Origin: Halalkalibacter alkaliphilus | GTDB lineage: Bacteria; Bacillota; Bacilli; Bacillales; Bacillaceae_D | Reading direction: 5' to 3' | Length of the DNA stretch: 64,000 nt | NCBI RefSeq assembly: GCF_023555415.1 | Contig: NZ_JAKRYL010000017.1 | Coordinates: 1 to 64,000 of the forward strand | In this document: one piece after another, positions 27,086 through 36,144 of the stretch | Layout of the letters: each line of letters begins with the position of its first letter | Numbering within the stretch: the first letter of the stretch is position 1 | Notes under the pieces: model-generated | What the model saw: only the letters and a program-made list of their open reading frames with translations | Told to the model about the DNA's origin: nothing | Database searches by the model: none | Made by a program: the position numbers and the translations under genes

Positions 27086-28605
27086 CTAACGGGGATCCCT
27101 TTCCTCCCCTGAATTTATGTCAATAACTTTAACCGGATTTTGAGGTGCGGCTACAGTCATACTGTTTGGAGCTTCTTCTTTGTTCTCCACCCAATCAACA
27201 AGCAGATCAAATGCTTGATGAGTATAAGGCAATAAGGGTTGAAGCTCTCTGTCTGGATCTGTTATTTGATTCCAGACCAGACTGTCAACATGAGTGCCTT
27301 TTTCGATCATATATAGACGATGCAAATGATCTTTTCCTGCTTTGTTCACTAGTTTTCTGTATCCTTCTGCATGAATCGCAGGAAAAATGAGACAATCCAA
27401 TGAACCGGTTATGCTGATTAAAGGCACGTCTATATCACCGGTATTCGCTACCTCTTTAATGTTTTCTTTTATACTTTTTGGACGTGATACGTAGTTATAA
27501 TCTTCAAAGATATGATCATAGCTACGGTCTCTTACCCCATTCACAAAATTTAAATAGTTTTTCCAATTAATTCTAGCTGGTGCGTCTGGATCAAAGTGAT
27601 CGCGGTATATATTTAAGGTTACAAACCAATATACCTGGTCATGATAGGCCCATAATTTTTCGGATCCATGCGGAAGACCTGCTTTGTACATTTCCTTAAC
27701 TGCATTATCCCGTGCTCTCCCGCTGCCAAAAATGGCTTCATTGGCATTTTTGACTACAGTTGTTAAAGAGCTAATTAAGTTCGGAGCCTTATCTGTCCAT
27801 AACACCCCTTCCCAATCAACTCCGCCGTCAAAAAGTCGTGGCTCTCCTGTTTTTTCCGGTCCATCATTTTCAAGCGCATAACGGACAACATAGCCCCCAT
27901 TTGATATTCCCAGAGCGTATGTAGGCACTTTATGGTCTACTTTAATTAAACGGCTTGCAGGGTTTGCAGGATCATTCGGTCGAATCAGCTTATCAGGGTA
28001 ATGCTTGCTTAAATAGCTTTGAGCCGATTTTGTCACTTGGCGATAGCGCAGATGCCATTCTGCTACACTATCATCCGCGTTGATTAGTGCATTTTTCACC
28101 TTTGCAAACGGATCAATGGGATCGCTTTCCCCCTGTGTCCCTTTATCAATCGCCGCAAATGCAAAACCTTTTTCTAATACAAAATCAGAAAATAGCAGGT
28201 CTGTCGAAGTTTCATTCCGAGTAGCAGGTATACCAGAGACGACCAATTTTCCGTTCCAGTTCTCTGGTATACGAATAACGAATTGCGCATCGTCAAAAAA
28301 TCCAGTAATCTGTGTCCCCTTAATTTCTGAAGGTTTATACATCTGATACCAACCAGTACCTTCAGTGGAATTCCCCCAGTTATAAGGAGCCAAACCGAGG
28401 TTCTCATAAACAACTGCTTTTTGATATTGCTGCGGATTTTTCGTAGTCAGCCAGTTTCCATTTGCCCCATCAAAATAAATTTGAGACACATCACGTGCCC
28501 CAGGTATCAACTCTTCCATTTCTGAAGCATACCTCCAGTATAAAACGTAAATAGCAAAGACGAAGATAAAGCAAGCGTCAACAATTTTCCTTTCAGATAG
28601 TTCAT
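27086..28605 (-). pseudogene. Tannase/feruloyl-esterase-like alpha/beta hydrolase with a 5' frameshift
   Basis: The body, about 480 residues, is an alpha/beta hydrolase of the tannase or hydroxybutyrate-oligomer hydrolase type. It has nucleophile motif GISNGGYV, large lid, [20 protein letters not shown] near the acid residue and GTHVDSL with the likely catalytic His. It looks secreted. The open frame runs upstream to a TTG at 28645 without a ribosome site, but ATG at 28605, directly behind GAGGAAGAAGGG, opens a different frame. That frame encodes a good signal peptide ([19 protein letters not shown]) and ends at 28507. The intact gene most likely began there, and an indel between about 28507 and 28560 broke it. 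Confidence 0.6.
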
Positions 28606-28660
28606 AGCCCTTCTTCCTCGCGGTAAATTCACACAATTCAGACAATACTATTTTACTGTT

Positions 28661-29176
28661 TCATTCTTCTAAAATCACGGGGCTATTGTCACAATTTTCC
28701 CGTTTTAGACGCCCAGAACAGAACCATAACCAATTTCTTCTTTTCCACCTTCCATCTCCAAATACAGGAGATAAATTACTTAAGTCAATGATTCCTGAAA
28801 AAATCATTAAAACATTGCCTATTTCCCCTATAGAAAAGATAATAATTAAATAAATTTCCGCTAGTCTAAAAAATACTTGAAGTCCCTTATATAAGATGTA
28901 AATGACGACCAAAATCATAGCAGCTTCTACTACAATAAGCGGTGTCTGATCATACGCAGCAGAGACGAGCAAATCGCCAGCTTCGCGTAAGTTTCTAGCA
29001 TAAATATAAATAAAAAAGCCAATATACAGAAGACTCAGACTCCAACCGATATACGTCCCGAAAACTTTTTTCATATAACCGCTAAGGATTAAATCTGGAT
29101 ACGCCCGAAACAGGTAGTCAAATAATAGGAAGAGTAACACCCCGCCTGGTATAGTTAGATTTACATATATTACCAT
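28661..29176 (-). pseudogene. Fragment of a GerAB-type germination permease
   Basis: A 171-codon frame whose middle (about residues 35-140; SGYMKKVFGTYIGWSLSLLY, then AAYDQTPLIVVEAAMILVV and RLAEIYLIIIFSIG) aligns with the first half of GerAB permeases. The first membrane segments and the entire second half are missing, and the last 30 residues (from about RWKRRNWLW) are unlike the family. No gerA or gerC partner is nearby. A remnant of a lost germinant receptor is the best explanation. Confidence 0.7.
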
Positions 29177-29334
29177 TTACCTTAACTATATAAAATACTC
29201 AATAATTAATTGAAATTTCACAGATTGAGAGTAAGTTAAAGAGACTTAACATCTTCAAAGTCTTTTTATTCATTTTAAAATTTTGTTGATCTAATTGAAA
29301 AAAAGACGACAGTAACGTATACATTAGTTCTCAT

Positions 29335-29375
29335 TTTAAAAACCTCCTCAGCAGAAAACCTATCTTGAGGAGGTT
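29335..29375 (-). terminator. Terminator after the orphan sugar-binding lipoprotein gene
   Basis: AACCTCCTCA/TGAGGAGGTT (29341-29350 with 29366-29375); on the minus strand followed by T5. It starts 12 bases after the stop codon. Confidence 0.85.
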
Positions 29376-29386
29376 AAAATTGTCAT

Positions 29387-30622
29387 TTAATTTGAATTCA
29401 ACGCCTCTTGTATTTCACCGCTTACTTCTTGATGGTAAATTTCCTGTAATGATTCTGCCAAATTGGAGCGATTTACAGCCAATGATGGAACAGCTACATA
29501 AGGAGGAGTTTCTACACCAATCTTCGCCAAGGCAGCCAACCTAGCTTCAGCTACGCCTTGGTCAAACGGGCGTTGCGATCCAATTCCAGCTATAAATTCA
29601 TTTTTAGCCATAGCGTAAGCTACTTCATTCCCTAAGTTTTCATTCACAACTTTAAAATCTTGCGGTGATTTTCCTGCAACCCTTGCAGCCGCTAAAGCTC
29701 CCATTGCAGGAACGTCCCAGCTAGCATACATTCCGTCTAAATTAGGATATCTAGTCAAAATAGCAGCAGCAACCTCTTGAGATTTATTCGGGTCTTGAAA
29801 CCCTTGTACTGTAACTAGTTTAATATTAGGGTATTTTGCCTCCAGCCGAGCAACAAACCCTTGGTAGCGTTGATTTGTTACATAAAAGTCTGGTGCATAA
29901 TACAGTGCGGCTACTTCACCTTCGCCCCCAAGTGCATTTGCCAGTTCATCAGCAATATTCATCCCAAGGCCAAAACTATCTGCTGAAACAACTGATACAT
30001 AATCTTTGCCTGGTTCCATTCCCGCTGCCGGCTGATCCATAAAAACAATTTTTGTTCCGCCTTCAGCAAGAGCTTTATAAGCACCCGCCGTTGTCTGACC
30101 ATCAAGAGGAATGCTGACAAGAATATCTGGATTTCTTACTCCTATAGTCTCAAGATCTGAAATCTGTTTCGTATCATCAAAGTTTGCATTTGTTTCAGAA
30201 ATGATCTCAATCCCAAAATTGTCAAATTCAGATTTAAGACCAGCCAGCTGTTGTTCAGACCAATCATCTCCCAGAAATCCCATTGCAATGGCAGCAGTAA
30301 TATTACTTTCTCTTATTTTTTCAGCTTGTTCATCCGTGATGACGATTTCACTTGCCGAAACTGCTTCTTCCCCATGAGGTCCATTACTTACAATAATATT
30401 AGAAACGTTGTCCATTTTAGCTGCTTCAAGTTGTTCCTCAGAAGGTTCCTCATACCATGCTGGATGGGTTACTTCCGAATCTTTGTTTGAATCATTGTTT
30501 GAATCAATCGTTGCGTCTCCACTAACTTGCTCTACATTATTACTGCAGGCAATTAATCCAAAAGAAAAAAACAACAGTGCCATTAGCTTTAAGTTCCCTT
30601 TATAGAAACTAATTTTTTTCAT
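29387..30622 (-). CDS. Sugar ABC transporter substrate-binding lipoprotein (RbsB-like), orphan
   Basis: 411 residues: signal peptide with lipobox LIACSN (Cys about 26), an acidic Ser/Asn/Asp linker, then a periplasmic-binding-protein type I domain beginning NGPHGEEAVSASEIVITDEQ. It is a clear paralogue of the lipoprotein at 39860 and of the C-terminal domain of the kinase at 44578: all share GP.GE.AVSA at the start and PYVAVP.L near the end. There is no permease or ATPase beside it, so it may share the RbsAC-like transporter at 36145-38596 or act only in sensing. ATG follows AGGGGGATC. Confidence 0.88.
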   Translation of the reverse strand: MKKISFYKGNLKLMALLFFSFGLIACSNNVEQVSGDATIDSNNDSNKDSEVTHPAWYEEPSEEQLEAAKMDNVSNIIVSNGPHGEEAVSASEIVITDEQAEKIRESNITAAIAMGFLGDDWSEQQLAGLKSEFDNFGIEIISETNANFDDTKQISDLETIGVRNPDILVSIPLDGQTTAGAYKALAEGGTKIVFMDQPAAGMEPGKDYVSVVSADSFGLGMNIADELANALGGEGEVAALYYAPDFYVTNQRYQGFVARLEAKYPNIKLVTVQGFQDPNKSQEVAAAILTRYPNLDGMYASWDVPAMGALAAARVAGKSPQDFKVVNENLGNEVAYAMAKNEFIAGIGSQRPFDQGVAEARLAALAKIGVETPPYVAVPSLAVNRSNLAESLQEIYHQEVSGEIQEALNSN

Positions 30623-30820
30623 AATGATCCCCCTAAATGTTTAATTACATGACGAAAACTAGATTCATAAATACAGATCTTATCTGAATTTTCATATCGT
30701 TTTAGATGGAATTTGAGATAGGAAAAGATCTTCTTCTGGATTATCTCTAATTACTTATTTGTATTTCTTTTTCTATATTTTAAAAACCGATTGAACGGGA
30801 AGGGAAAAGCTCTCCCTCTC

Positions 30821-30834
30821 CGTAACCGGTCACA
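30821..30834. promoter_or_regulatory. LacI/CcpA-type operator candidate
   Basis: CGTAACCGGTCACA is nearly palindromic around CCGG and resembles the operator at 32856-32869. It lies about 200 bases upstream of the orphan binding protein, too far for direct repression unless the promoter is distant. Confidence 0.3.
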
Positions 30835-30905
30835 TCAGATGAAACATCTTATTCAAAACTTTTTTACTACAATTGTTAGCTAGTCTTAATAATTATTTCT
30901 AAACT

Positions 30906-31808
30906 TTACCGTAAAACCGGCTCTTCTTTCTTAATAAATTCAAGCAACACTTGACTTAATTCTTTAGGACATTCTTCAGCTAATTGATGTCCCCATGGTA
31001 GAATCACTTCCTCAACGTTCTCTGCTACTAATTTCATTTCGCGAGTATTCTCCTCAGCGATAAAATACTTACTGCCTAAGGCAAGCACCGGCATTTTCAA
31101 CTTGGTCTTAGCTGCCTCTAGGAAAAATTCAGCATCTTGGAACGTAGCACGATATACTTCAAACATAGAACGCAAGCCGCCTGGTGCTGAGTAACATCTT
31201 ACATACTCGTCAATCGCCTCATCACTTACGGCAGTCGGATCGTAGCACTCATGCTTAATGAAGTGAGAAAAATAGGCTTTTTCTCTACCCGAAATAAGAA
31301 GCTCAGGAAAGTCACGTACATTATAAAAGTTGATATGCCAAATCCAAGCATTTGTTTTAACATTTTCAGGTGTTAGATGTGACCATTCTTCCAATCCGAA
31401 TCCTGGCAGAAGCATTTCCTGATAAACTAGTTTTTTCACTCTTTCCGGGTATTGTGCTGCTAATGCATACGCAACTGCTGCACCCCAGTCTTCCCCTACA
31501 AGGTGGAACGTATCATACCCTAAAGCAGTCATCAGTTGAGCGATATCTTCAGCCATATTCGGCATATCATATCCAGATAATGTACGGCCGGAATCACCAA
31601 ACCCACGAAGATCAGGTACAATAACCGTGTATTCCGATGACAAATTCGGTACTACATTCCGCCAGTAATAGGACGTTTTCGGTACACCATGTAAAAGGAC
31701 AATTGGCTCTCCAGATCCAGCTGTGTAATAGTGTAGACGTACTCCGTTAACTGTTTCTCGACCATGTGTTACTCTGTTTCCATTGTGATCTTTAATTACT
31801 TGTGCCAT
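30906..31808 (-). CDS. Alpha/beta hydrolase (haloacid dehalogenase/epoxide hydrolase type), copy 1
   Basis: 300-residue alpha/beta hydrolase with oxyanion motif LLHGVPKTSYYWR (about 38-50), nucleophile Asp107 in LVGEDWGA and C-terminal catalytic His in LPWGHQLAEECP. An Asp nucleophile followed by WGA is typical of epoxide hydrolases and fluoroacetate/haloalkane dehalogenases; which reaction it performs is not clear. It is a tandem copy of the gene at 31900, with a start-to-start offset of 994 bases and nearly identical protein. ATG at 31808 follows an AAAAGAGG-type site. Confidence 0.85.
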   Translation of the reverse strand: MAQVIKDHNGNRVTHGRETVNGVRLHYYTAGSGEPIVLLHGVPKTSYYWRNVVPNLSSEYTVIVPDLRGFGDSGRTLSGYDMPNMAEDIAQLMTALGYDTFHLVGEDWGAAVAYALAAQYPERVKKLVYQEMLLPGFGLEEWSHLTPENVKTNAWIWHINFYNVRDFPELLISGREKAYFSHFIKHECYDPTAVSDEAIDEYVRCYSAPGGLRSMFEVYRATFQDAEFFLEAAKTKLKMPVLALGSKYFIAEENTREMKLVAENVEEVILPWGHQLAEECPKELSQVLLEFIKKEEPVLR

Positions 31809-32780
31809 TTTATTCGCCTCTTTTCTTTTTATTTGTAAGGGAGGGGGAATCCCCCCTGTTCAGTTCATGACCTTAAATCGGTGTAAGCTTTATTGAGCCT
31901 TAACGTTTAACCAACTCTTCTTTCTTGATAAACTCAAGTAGCACTTTACTTAATTCTTCCGGACACTCTTCAGCTAATTGATGTCCCCATGGTAGAATCA
32001 CTTCCTCAACGTTCTCTGCTACTAATTTCATTTCGCGAGTATTCTCCTCAGCGATAAAATACTTACTGCCTAAGGCAAGCACCGGCATTTTCAACTTGGT
32101 CTTAGCTGCCTCTAGGAAAAATTCAGCATCTTGGAACGTAGCACGATATACTTCAAACATAGAACGCAAGCCGCCTGGTGCTGAGTAACATCTTACATAC
32201 TCGTCAATCGCCTCATCACTTACGGCAGTCGGATCGTAGCACTCATGCTTAATGAAGTGAGAAAAATAGGCTTTTTCTCTACCCGAAATAAGAAGCTCAG
32301 GAAAGTCACGTACATTATAAAAGTTGATATGCCAAATCCAAGCATTTGTTTTAACATTTTCAGGTGTTAGATGTGACCATTCTTCCAATCCGAATCCTGG
32401 CAGAAGCATTTCCTGATAAACTAGTTTTTTCACTCTTTCCGGGTATTGTGCTGCTAATGCATACGCAACTGCTGCACCCCAGTCTTCCCCTACAAGGTGG
32501 AACGTATCATACCCTAAAGCAGTCATCAGTTGAGCGATATCTTCAGCCATATTCGGCATATCATATCCAGATAATGTACGGCCGGAATCACCAAACCCAC
32601 GAAGATCAGGTACAATAACCGTGTATTCCGATGACAAATTCGGCACTACATTCCGCCAGTAATAGGACGTTTTCGGTACACCATGTAAAAGGACAATTGG
32701 CTCTCCAGATCCAGCTGTGTAATAGTGTAGACGTACTCCGTTAACTGTTTCTCGACCGTGTGTTACTCTGTTTCCATTGT
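30970..32780. repeat. Tandem duplication of the hydrolase gene (offset 994 bp)
   Basis: Bases 30970-31651 and 31964-32645 appear identical by eye (about 680 bases), and only a few differences occur up to the start codons. The last 65 or so bases of the two genes instead differ at about eight positions. Uneven divergence suggests gene conversion of an older duplication. Confidence 0.9.
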
Positions 32781-32802
32781 GATCCTTAATGATTTGTGCC
32801 AT
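31900..32802 (-). CDS. Alpha/beta hydrolase (haloacid dehalogenase/epoxide hydrolase type), copy 2
   Basis: Same family and motifs as copy 1 (LLHGVPKTSYYWR, Asp107 in GEDWGA, His in PWGHQLAEECP). It differs only at residue 4 (I for V) and in the C-terminal tail (ECPEELSKVLLEFIKKEELVKR against ECPKELSQVLLEFIKKEEPVLR). The reading frame extends upstream to 32835, but MAQIIKDHNG at 32802 is preferred: it matches copy 1 and follows AAGAGGCGAATGA. It is first after promoter module A and a LacI/cre-type operator, so the pair is probably one regulated unit. Confidence 0.85.
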   Translation of the reverse strand: MAQIIKDHNGNRVTHGRETVNGVRLHYYTAGSGEPIVLLHGVPKTSYYWRNVVPNLSSEYTVIVPDLRGFGDSGRTLSGYDMPNMAEDIAQLMTALGYDTFHLVGEDWGAAVAYALAAQYPERVKKLVYQEMLLPGFGLEEWSHLTPENVKTNAWIWHINFYNVRDFPELLISGREKAYFSHFIKHECYDPTAVSDEAIDEYVRCYSAPGGLRSMFEVYRATFQDAEFFLEAAKTKLKMPVLALGSKYFIAEENTREMKLVAENVEEVILPWGHQLAEECPEELSKVLLEFIKKEELVKR

Positions 32803-32855
32803 TTCATTCGCCTCTTTCTTAAAAATTTTTAACAATTAATAGATTATGAACCGAC

Positions 32856-32869
32856 TGTAAACGGTTACA
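32856..32869. promoter_or_regulatory. cre/LacI-type operator upstream of the hydrolase pair
   Basis: TGTAAACGGTTACA fits the cre consensus TGNAANCGNWNNCA at every fixed position and is close to a palindrome. It lies between promoter module A and the hydrolase start, where a bound repressor would block elongation. It could be read by CcpA or by the LacI regulator at 42064. Confidence 0.6.
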
Positions 32870-32934
32870 TTAATTAGATTACTATTTCTTCATTACATTC
32901 TTTATGTAACCTCTGCTATCAAACTCCTTTCTAT

Positions 32935-33080
32935 TAGGTTTTAATTGCTATACTTGAATTGTATAGGGATCTATTAAAAGTGTCTAACGAGCTTTAAACA
33001 CCTTATCCCTCCATCCGAAAGCCCTTTCTAACCAGTTAGACACACCCTCTATTCTTCTAGACAAAAAAGTCACAAATTTC
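32935..33080 (-). promoter_or_regulatory. Promoter module A (shared regulon element) driving the hydrolases
   Basis: On the minus strand: -35 TAGACA (32986-32981), 17-base spacer, -10 TACAAT (32963-32958). The -35 lies in an inverted repeat GTGTTTAA-N6-TTAGACAC (33001-32980), and an upstream box TTTTTTGTCTAGAAGAATAG lies near 33050. The remaining gap to 33164 holds only a terminator. The same arrangement recurs at 43080 and 43383. Confidence 0.75.
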
Positions 33081-33136
33081 AAAAAAAAAAAAAAAAGAAA
33101 GATTACCATTGTAAACTGGTAATCTTTCTTTTTTTT
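33081..33136. terminator. Bidirectional terminator after the first LytTR regulator gene
   Basis: AAGAAAGATTACCA pairs with TGGTAATCTTTCTT around an 8-base loop; flanked by A16 on one side and T-rich sequence on the other. Confidence 0.9.
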
Positions 33137-33164
33137 ATGATACTAAATCGCTGTGAATACTTCC

Positions 33165-33887
33165 TCACCCCACTCCCGCCTTCAAACTCTGCAATTCTAC
33201 CAACTTATGCTTCGAAATCCTTGCTGTCTCCGGGTAATTTTTAAAATAAGCTTTATACATCTGACCTACTGTTTCCACTTTCGTTAAATGATCCAAATTA
33301 ATGATATACGACCGATGTGCGATCATAAAACGGGAATCGAGAAGATATTCGTAGCTGACTAATGGCTCGTTTGTTTGATATTTATAATGCTCCGTATGAA
33401 TAATCGATTTCCGATTAGATTTTTCAATAAATAGAATTTCTTCAGGTGAAAGAAAGGTGATCTGATTGTTTCTCTTAATCATTAAATCTTTATTTGCATG
33501 ACCTTTTTCAATAGTGATGCGATTTTGATATAATCTTGTTTCCGCACGCTCTAAAGCCGTGAATAGTCTTTCTCTTTTGATCGGTTTGACAATATAATCG
33601 ACAGCGCTTACTTCAAACGCTTCTAAAGCATAATTGTCATAACCTGATGTAAAGATTACCTCAAGAGACGGATGAAGTCTTTTGCATGTTTTCACTGCCT
33701 CCATTCCATTCAAAAAAGGCATTTCAATATCTACTATCGCAATATCTGGTTTTTCATTCATAATTAAGCGAACGAACTCTTCTCCATCTACTGCTTCACC
33801 AGCGATTTGAAAGCGTGAAAGATTTTCAATAAAGCACTTTAATAGTTTTCTTGAAGCCTTGTCATCCTCAGCAATTAATACTTTCAT
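33165..33887 (-). CDS. LytTR-family response regulator (paralogue 1)
   Basis: 240 residues: receiver domain (1-120) with acidic pair in IAEDDKASRK, phosphoacceptor Asp53 (IVDIEMP) and Lys101 (VKPI), then a LytTR DNA-binding domain (about 137-236; IKRNNQITFLSPEEILFIEK, HRSYIINLDHL). It is a close paralogue of the regulator at 43629. No kinase gene is beside it. ATG follows GGAGGGG. Lying between the sugar operon and promoter module A, it may act on the three shared promoter modules, phosphorylated by the fusion kinase at 44578 or by an unlinked kinase. Confidence 0.92.
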   Translation of the reverse strand: MKVLIAEDDKASRKLLKCFIENLSRFQIAGEAVDGEEFVRLIMNEKPDIAIVDIEMPFLNGMEAVKTCKRLHPSLEVIFTSGYDNYALEAFEVSAVDYIVKPIKRERLFTALERAETRLYQNRITIEKGHANKDLMIKRNNQITFLSPEEILFIEKSNRKSIIHTEHYKYQTNEPLVSYEYLLDSRFMIAHRSYIINLDHLTKVETVGQMYKAYFKNYPETARISKHKLVELQSLKAGVG

Positions 33888-33927
33888 TATGACCCCTCCA
33901 AGTTCCCAAATATAATCAATATATAAA

Positions 33928-33953
33928 GAAGCAAGGGAAATGCCCCTTGCTTC
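33928..33953 (-). terminator. Terminator at the end of the sugar operon
   Basis: GAAGCAAGGG/CCCTTGCTTC arms (33928-33937 with 33944-33953), followed on the minus strand by TTTATATATT. It begins 4 bases after the stop of the TIM-barrel gene. Confidence 0.8.
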
Positions 33954-33956
33954 TCC

Positions 33957-34928
33957 TTACGCCCACCACATTTCCGAGATTTCTTCTTTAAAAAGGGATG
34001 CTTTTAAAAGCGCTATCGCTTTCCCTAGTCCTTCGTCAATGGATGCAAGCATATCTTCGTGTTCAATTGAGAGGACGTAGTCGTATCCAACTGCCCGAAG
34101 TGCGCTGATCATATCGTGCCACGTCTTTGCGTCATGACCATATCCTACCGTTCGAAACGTCCATGAACGATCAAGGACTTGACTATAATGTTTCGTATCA
34201 AGGACACCATTCACACTGATATTCGCTTGATCTAAATACGTATCTTTTGCATGGAAATGGAAAATAGCTTTTTCACGTCCAAGTTTTTTGATTGCTTCAA
34301 CTGGGTCAATTCCTTGCCAGACAAGATGACTAGGATCAAAGTTTGCTCCTATCATAGGGCCCACATGTTCCCTTAATTTCAGCAATGTTTCTGGATTATA
34401 GACAATAAAGCCAGGATGCATCTCAAAGGCAATTTGGTTGATTCCATGTGATTCGGCGAATGCTGCTTCTGTTTTCCAATATGGAATGACAACCTCATTC
34501 CACTGCCATTCAAGCATTTCGACATATTCAGGCGGCCATGAACAAGTAACCCAGTTCGGGAACTTTGCATCTTTGTGATCACCTGGACAACCGGAAAATC
34601 CATTTACTACGGGTACTTCTAAACGTTCTGCTAATAAAACGGTTTTTCGCCATGACTCATGGGATTCATTTGCAAACTTCCTGTTAGGATGAAGCGGGTT
34701 GCCATGGAAGCTCAACCCGCTAATGCTAAGGCCTCTTGCTTCAATGGCTTTTTTGTATTCGTTTAATTTCGTAGGGTTATCTAGTAATTCATCTGGATTA
34801 CAATGACTTGTCCCAGGGTAGGTTCCCGTACCTAGCTCGACTGTTTCTATCCCCATTTCAGCAACTTTATCTAGCATTTCTTCAAAAGGCAGATTTTGAT
34901 AGAGGACGGTAAAGACTCCTAATTTCAC
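33957..34928 (-). CDS. Sugar phosphate isomerase/epimerase family protein (TIM barrel)
   Basis: About 324 residues of the xylose-isomerase-like/AP-endonuclease-2 barrel. It has metal-ligand-type motifs GLSFHGNPLHPN, IAFEMHPGF, ANFDPSHLVWQG, IFHFHAKDT and LSIEHED. The upstream part of the open frame is not used: GTG at 34928 lies behind AGGAGG and overlaps the stop of the preceding oxidoreductase gene (GTGA). Proteins like this work with Gfo/Idh/MocA oxidoreductases in oxidation/epimerization of sugars and inositols (IolE/IolI type, 3-keto sugar pathways). Substrate unknown; last gene of the importer operon. Confidence 0.85.
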   Translation of the reverse strand: MKLGVFTVLYQNLPFEEMLDKVAEMGIETVELGTGTYPGTSHCNPDELLDNPTKLNEYKKAIEARGLSISGLSFHGNPLHPNRKFANESHESWRKTVLLAERLEVPVVNGFSGCPGDHKDAKFPNWVTCSWPPEYVEMLEWQWNEVVIPYWKTEAAFAESHGINQIAFEMHPGFIVYNPETLLKLREHVGPMIGANFDPSHLVWQGIDPVEAIKKLGREKAIFHFHAKDTYLDQANISVNGVLDTKHYSQVLDRSWTFRTVGYGHDAKTWHDMISALRAVGYDYVLSIEHEDMLASIDEGLGKAIALLKASLFKEEISEMWWA

Positions 34929-36103
34929 GATTTGACCTCCTGTCCCACGCTTACTTTCACCCACTTTTGGTTTGTATGACTCTCTAGAATCGCATCTGTA
35001 ATACACATGGAAAGGTGGCCATCAGCAAATGTCGCAAAGTTCGTTTGATCCTTTAATGGATCTTTTCCTTCATGAATGAAGGTATAGAAGTTTTTCATCA
35101 TATTTTTTAACGCATCAGGCCAGCCCTCGTTATGACCTCCTGGATGATGAATCGAGCCCTTCGCTTCATTGCTAAACAAAGCTGGATCTGCTAGAAGAGT
35201 TTCATTTGCACGGCCGCGATGCCCAAGCCATAGCTTCTCTGGTTCTTCCTGGTTCCAGTAAGCGGAACTTTGGCTACCGTTAATTTCAAAGCTTAATCGA
35301 TTTTTACGTCCTGCACTTACTTGCGATACAGTAAAGACACCGCTTGTACCGTCATCAAAGCGAACGAGAACGGACGCATAGTCCTCTGTATTGATTGGTA
35401 CCTCTTCATACTGTTGGTCCGCCGTCTCTTGAGCTCCAAAAGTAGCCACATTTCCGATTGCTTTCTTTCTTACTGGAATAACAGTCGCTAAATCCGAAAA
35501 TACTTCAACAATTTGTTTACCCGTTACGTGTTGGACGGTATCACACCAATGCGAGCCAATATCAGCTATCGCACGCGACTTCCCACCTGCTTCTGGAGCT
35601 AACCGCCAATTATAATCAGTCTCATATAACAGCCAATCCTGCAAATAGCTTCCGTGAACAAGATTTATTTTCCCTAACTCATTATTTTTAATCATCGTTT
35701 CTAATTGCTTTAAAATAGGGAATTGGCGATAGTTGAAGTTAACCCCGTTAACAACGCCATACTCTTTAGCTAACTCTAGCAATTCTCTTGATTCGTCACT
35801 TGACATGGCTAACGGTTTTTCTGATAAAACATGTTTACCTGCTAAAATAATCTCTTTATTAATCGCAAAATGCAGATGATTTGGCGTACAATTGTGTACG
35901 ACTTGAATCTCTTCATCACGCAGCATTTCCTTGTAATCTCCGTATGCTTTTGGAATGCCTAACTCAGCCGCTTTTTGTTCAGCCACCTCAAGACTCGATT
36001 CTGCTAATGCTACTACCTCAACAAATCCTAATCGTCTGACCGCTTCAATGTGAGTCGGTCCTATAAATCCTGTTCCAATGACACCTACTTTGATTTTATT
36101 CAT
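34925..36103 (-). CDS. Gfo/Idh/MocA-family oxidoreductase (first of two)
   Basis: 392 residues: N-terminal Rossmann motif VGVIGTGFIGPTHIEA, the family hallmark EKPLAM (about 95-100, Lys catalytic), and C-terminal barrel-like domain with ADIGSHWCDTVQHVTG (His as proton relay). It is an NAD(P)-dependent dehydrogenase of a sugar, inositol or glycoside. It overlaps the TIM-barrel gene by four bases, suggesting the two act on the same compound. Distinct from the second family member at 38648. Confidence 0.9.
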   Translation of the reverse strand: MNKIKVGVIGTGFIGPTHIEAVRRLGFVEVVALAESSLEVAEQKAAELGIPKAYGDYKEMLRDEEIQVVHNCTPNHLHFAINKEIILAGKHVLSEKPLAMSSDESRELLELAKEYGVVNGVNFNYRQFPILKQLETMIKNNELGKINLVHGSYLQDWLLYETDYNWRLAPEAGGKSRAIADIGSHWCDTVQHVTGKQIVEVFSDLATVIPVRKKAIGNVATFGAQETADQQYEEVPINTEDYASVLVRFDDGTSGVFTVSQVSAGRKNRLSFEINGSQSSAYWNQEEPEKLWLGHRGRANETLLADPALFSNEAKGSIHHPGGHNEGWPDALKNMMKNFYTFIHEGKDPLKDQTNFATFADGHLSMCITDAILESHTNQKWVKVSVGQEVKS

Positions 36104-36144
36104 ACTAACTCACCTCTCCTATCCTATTAAAAACTGTTTTTTCT

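Noticed and set aside
31370-31624. Plus-strand frame conserved in both hydrolase copies (also 32364-32618)
   Set aside because: Conservation is only that of the duplicated DNA; no ribosome site and antisense to a clear gene.
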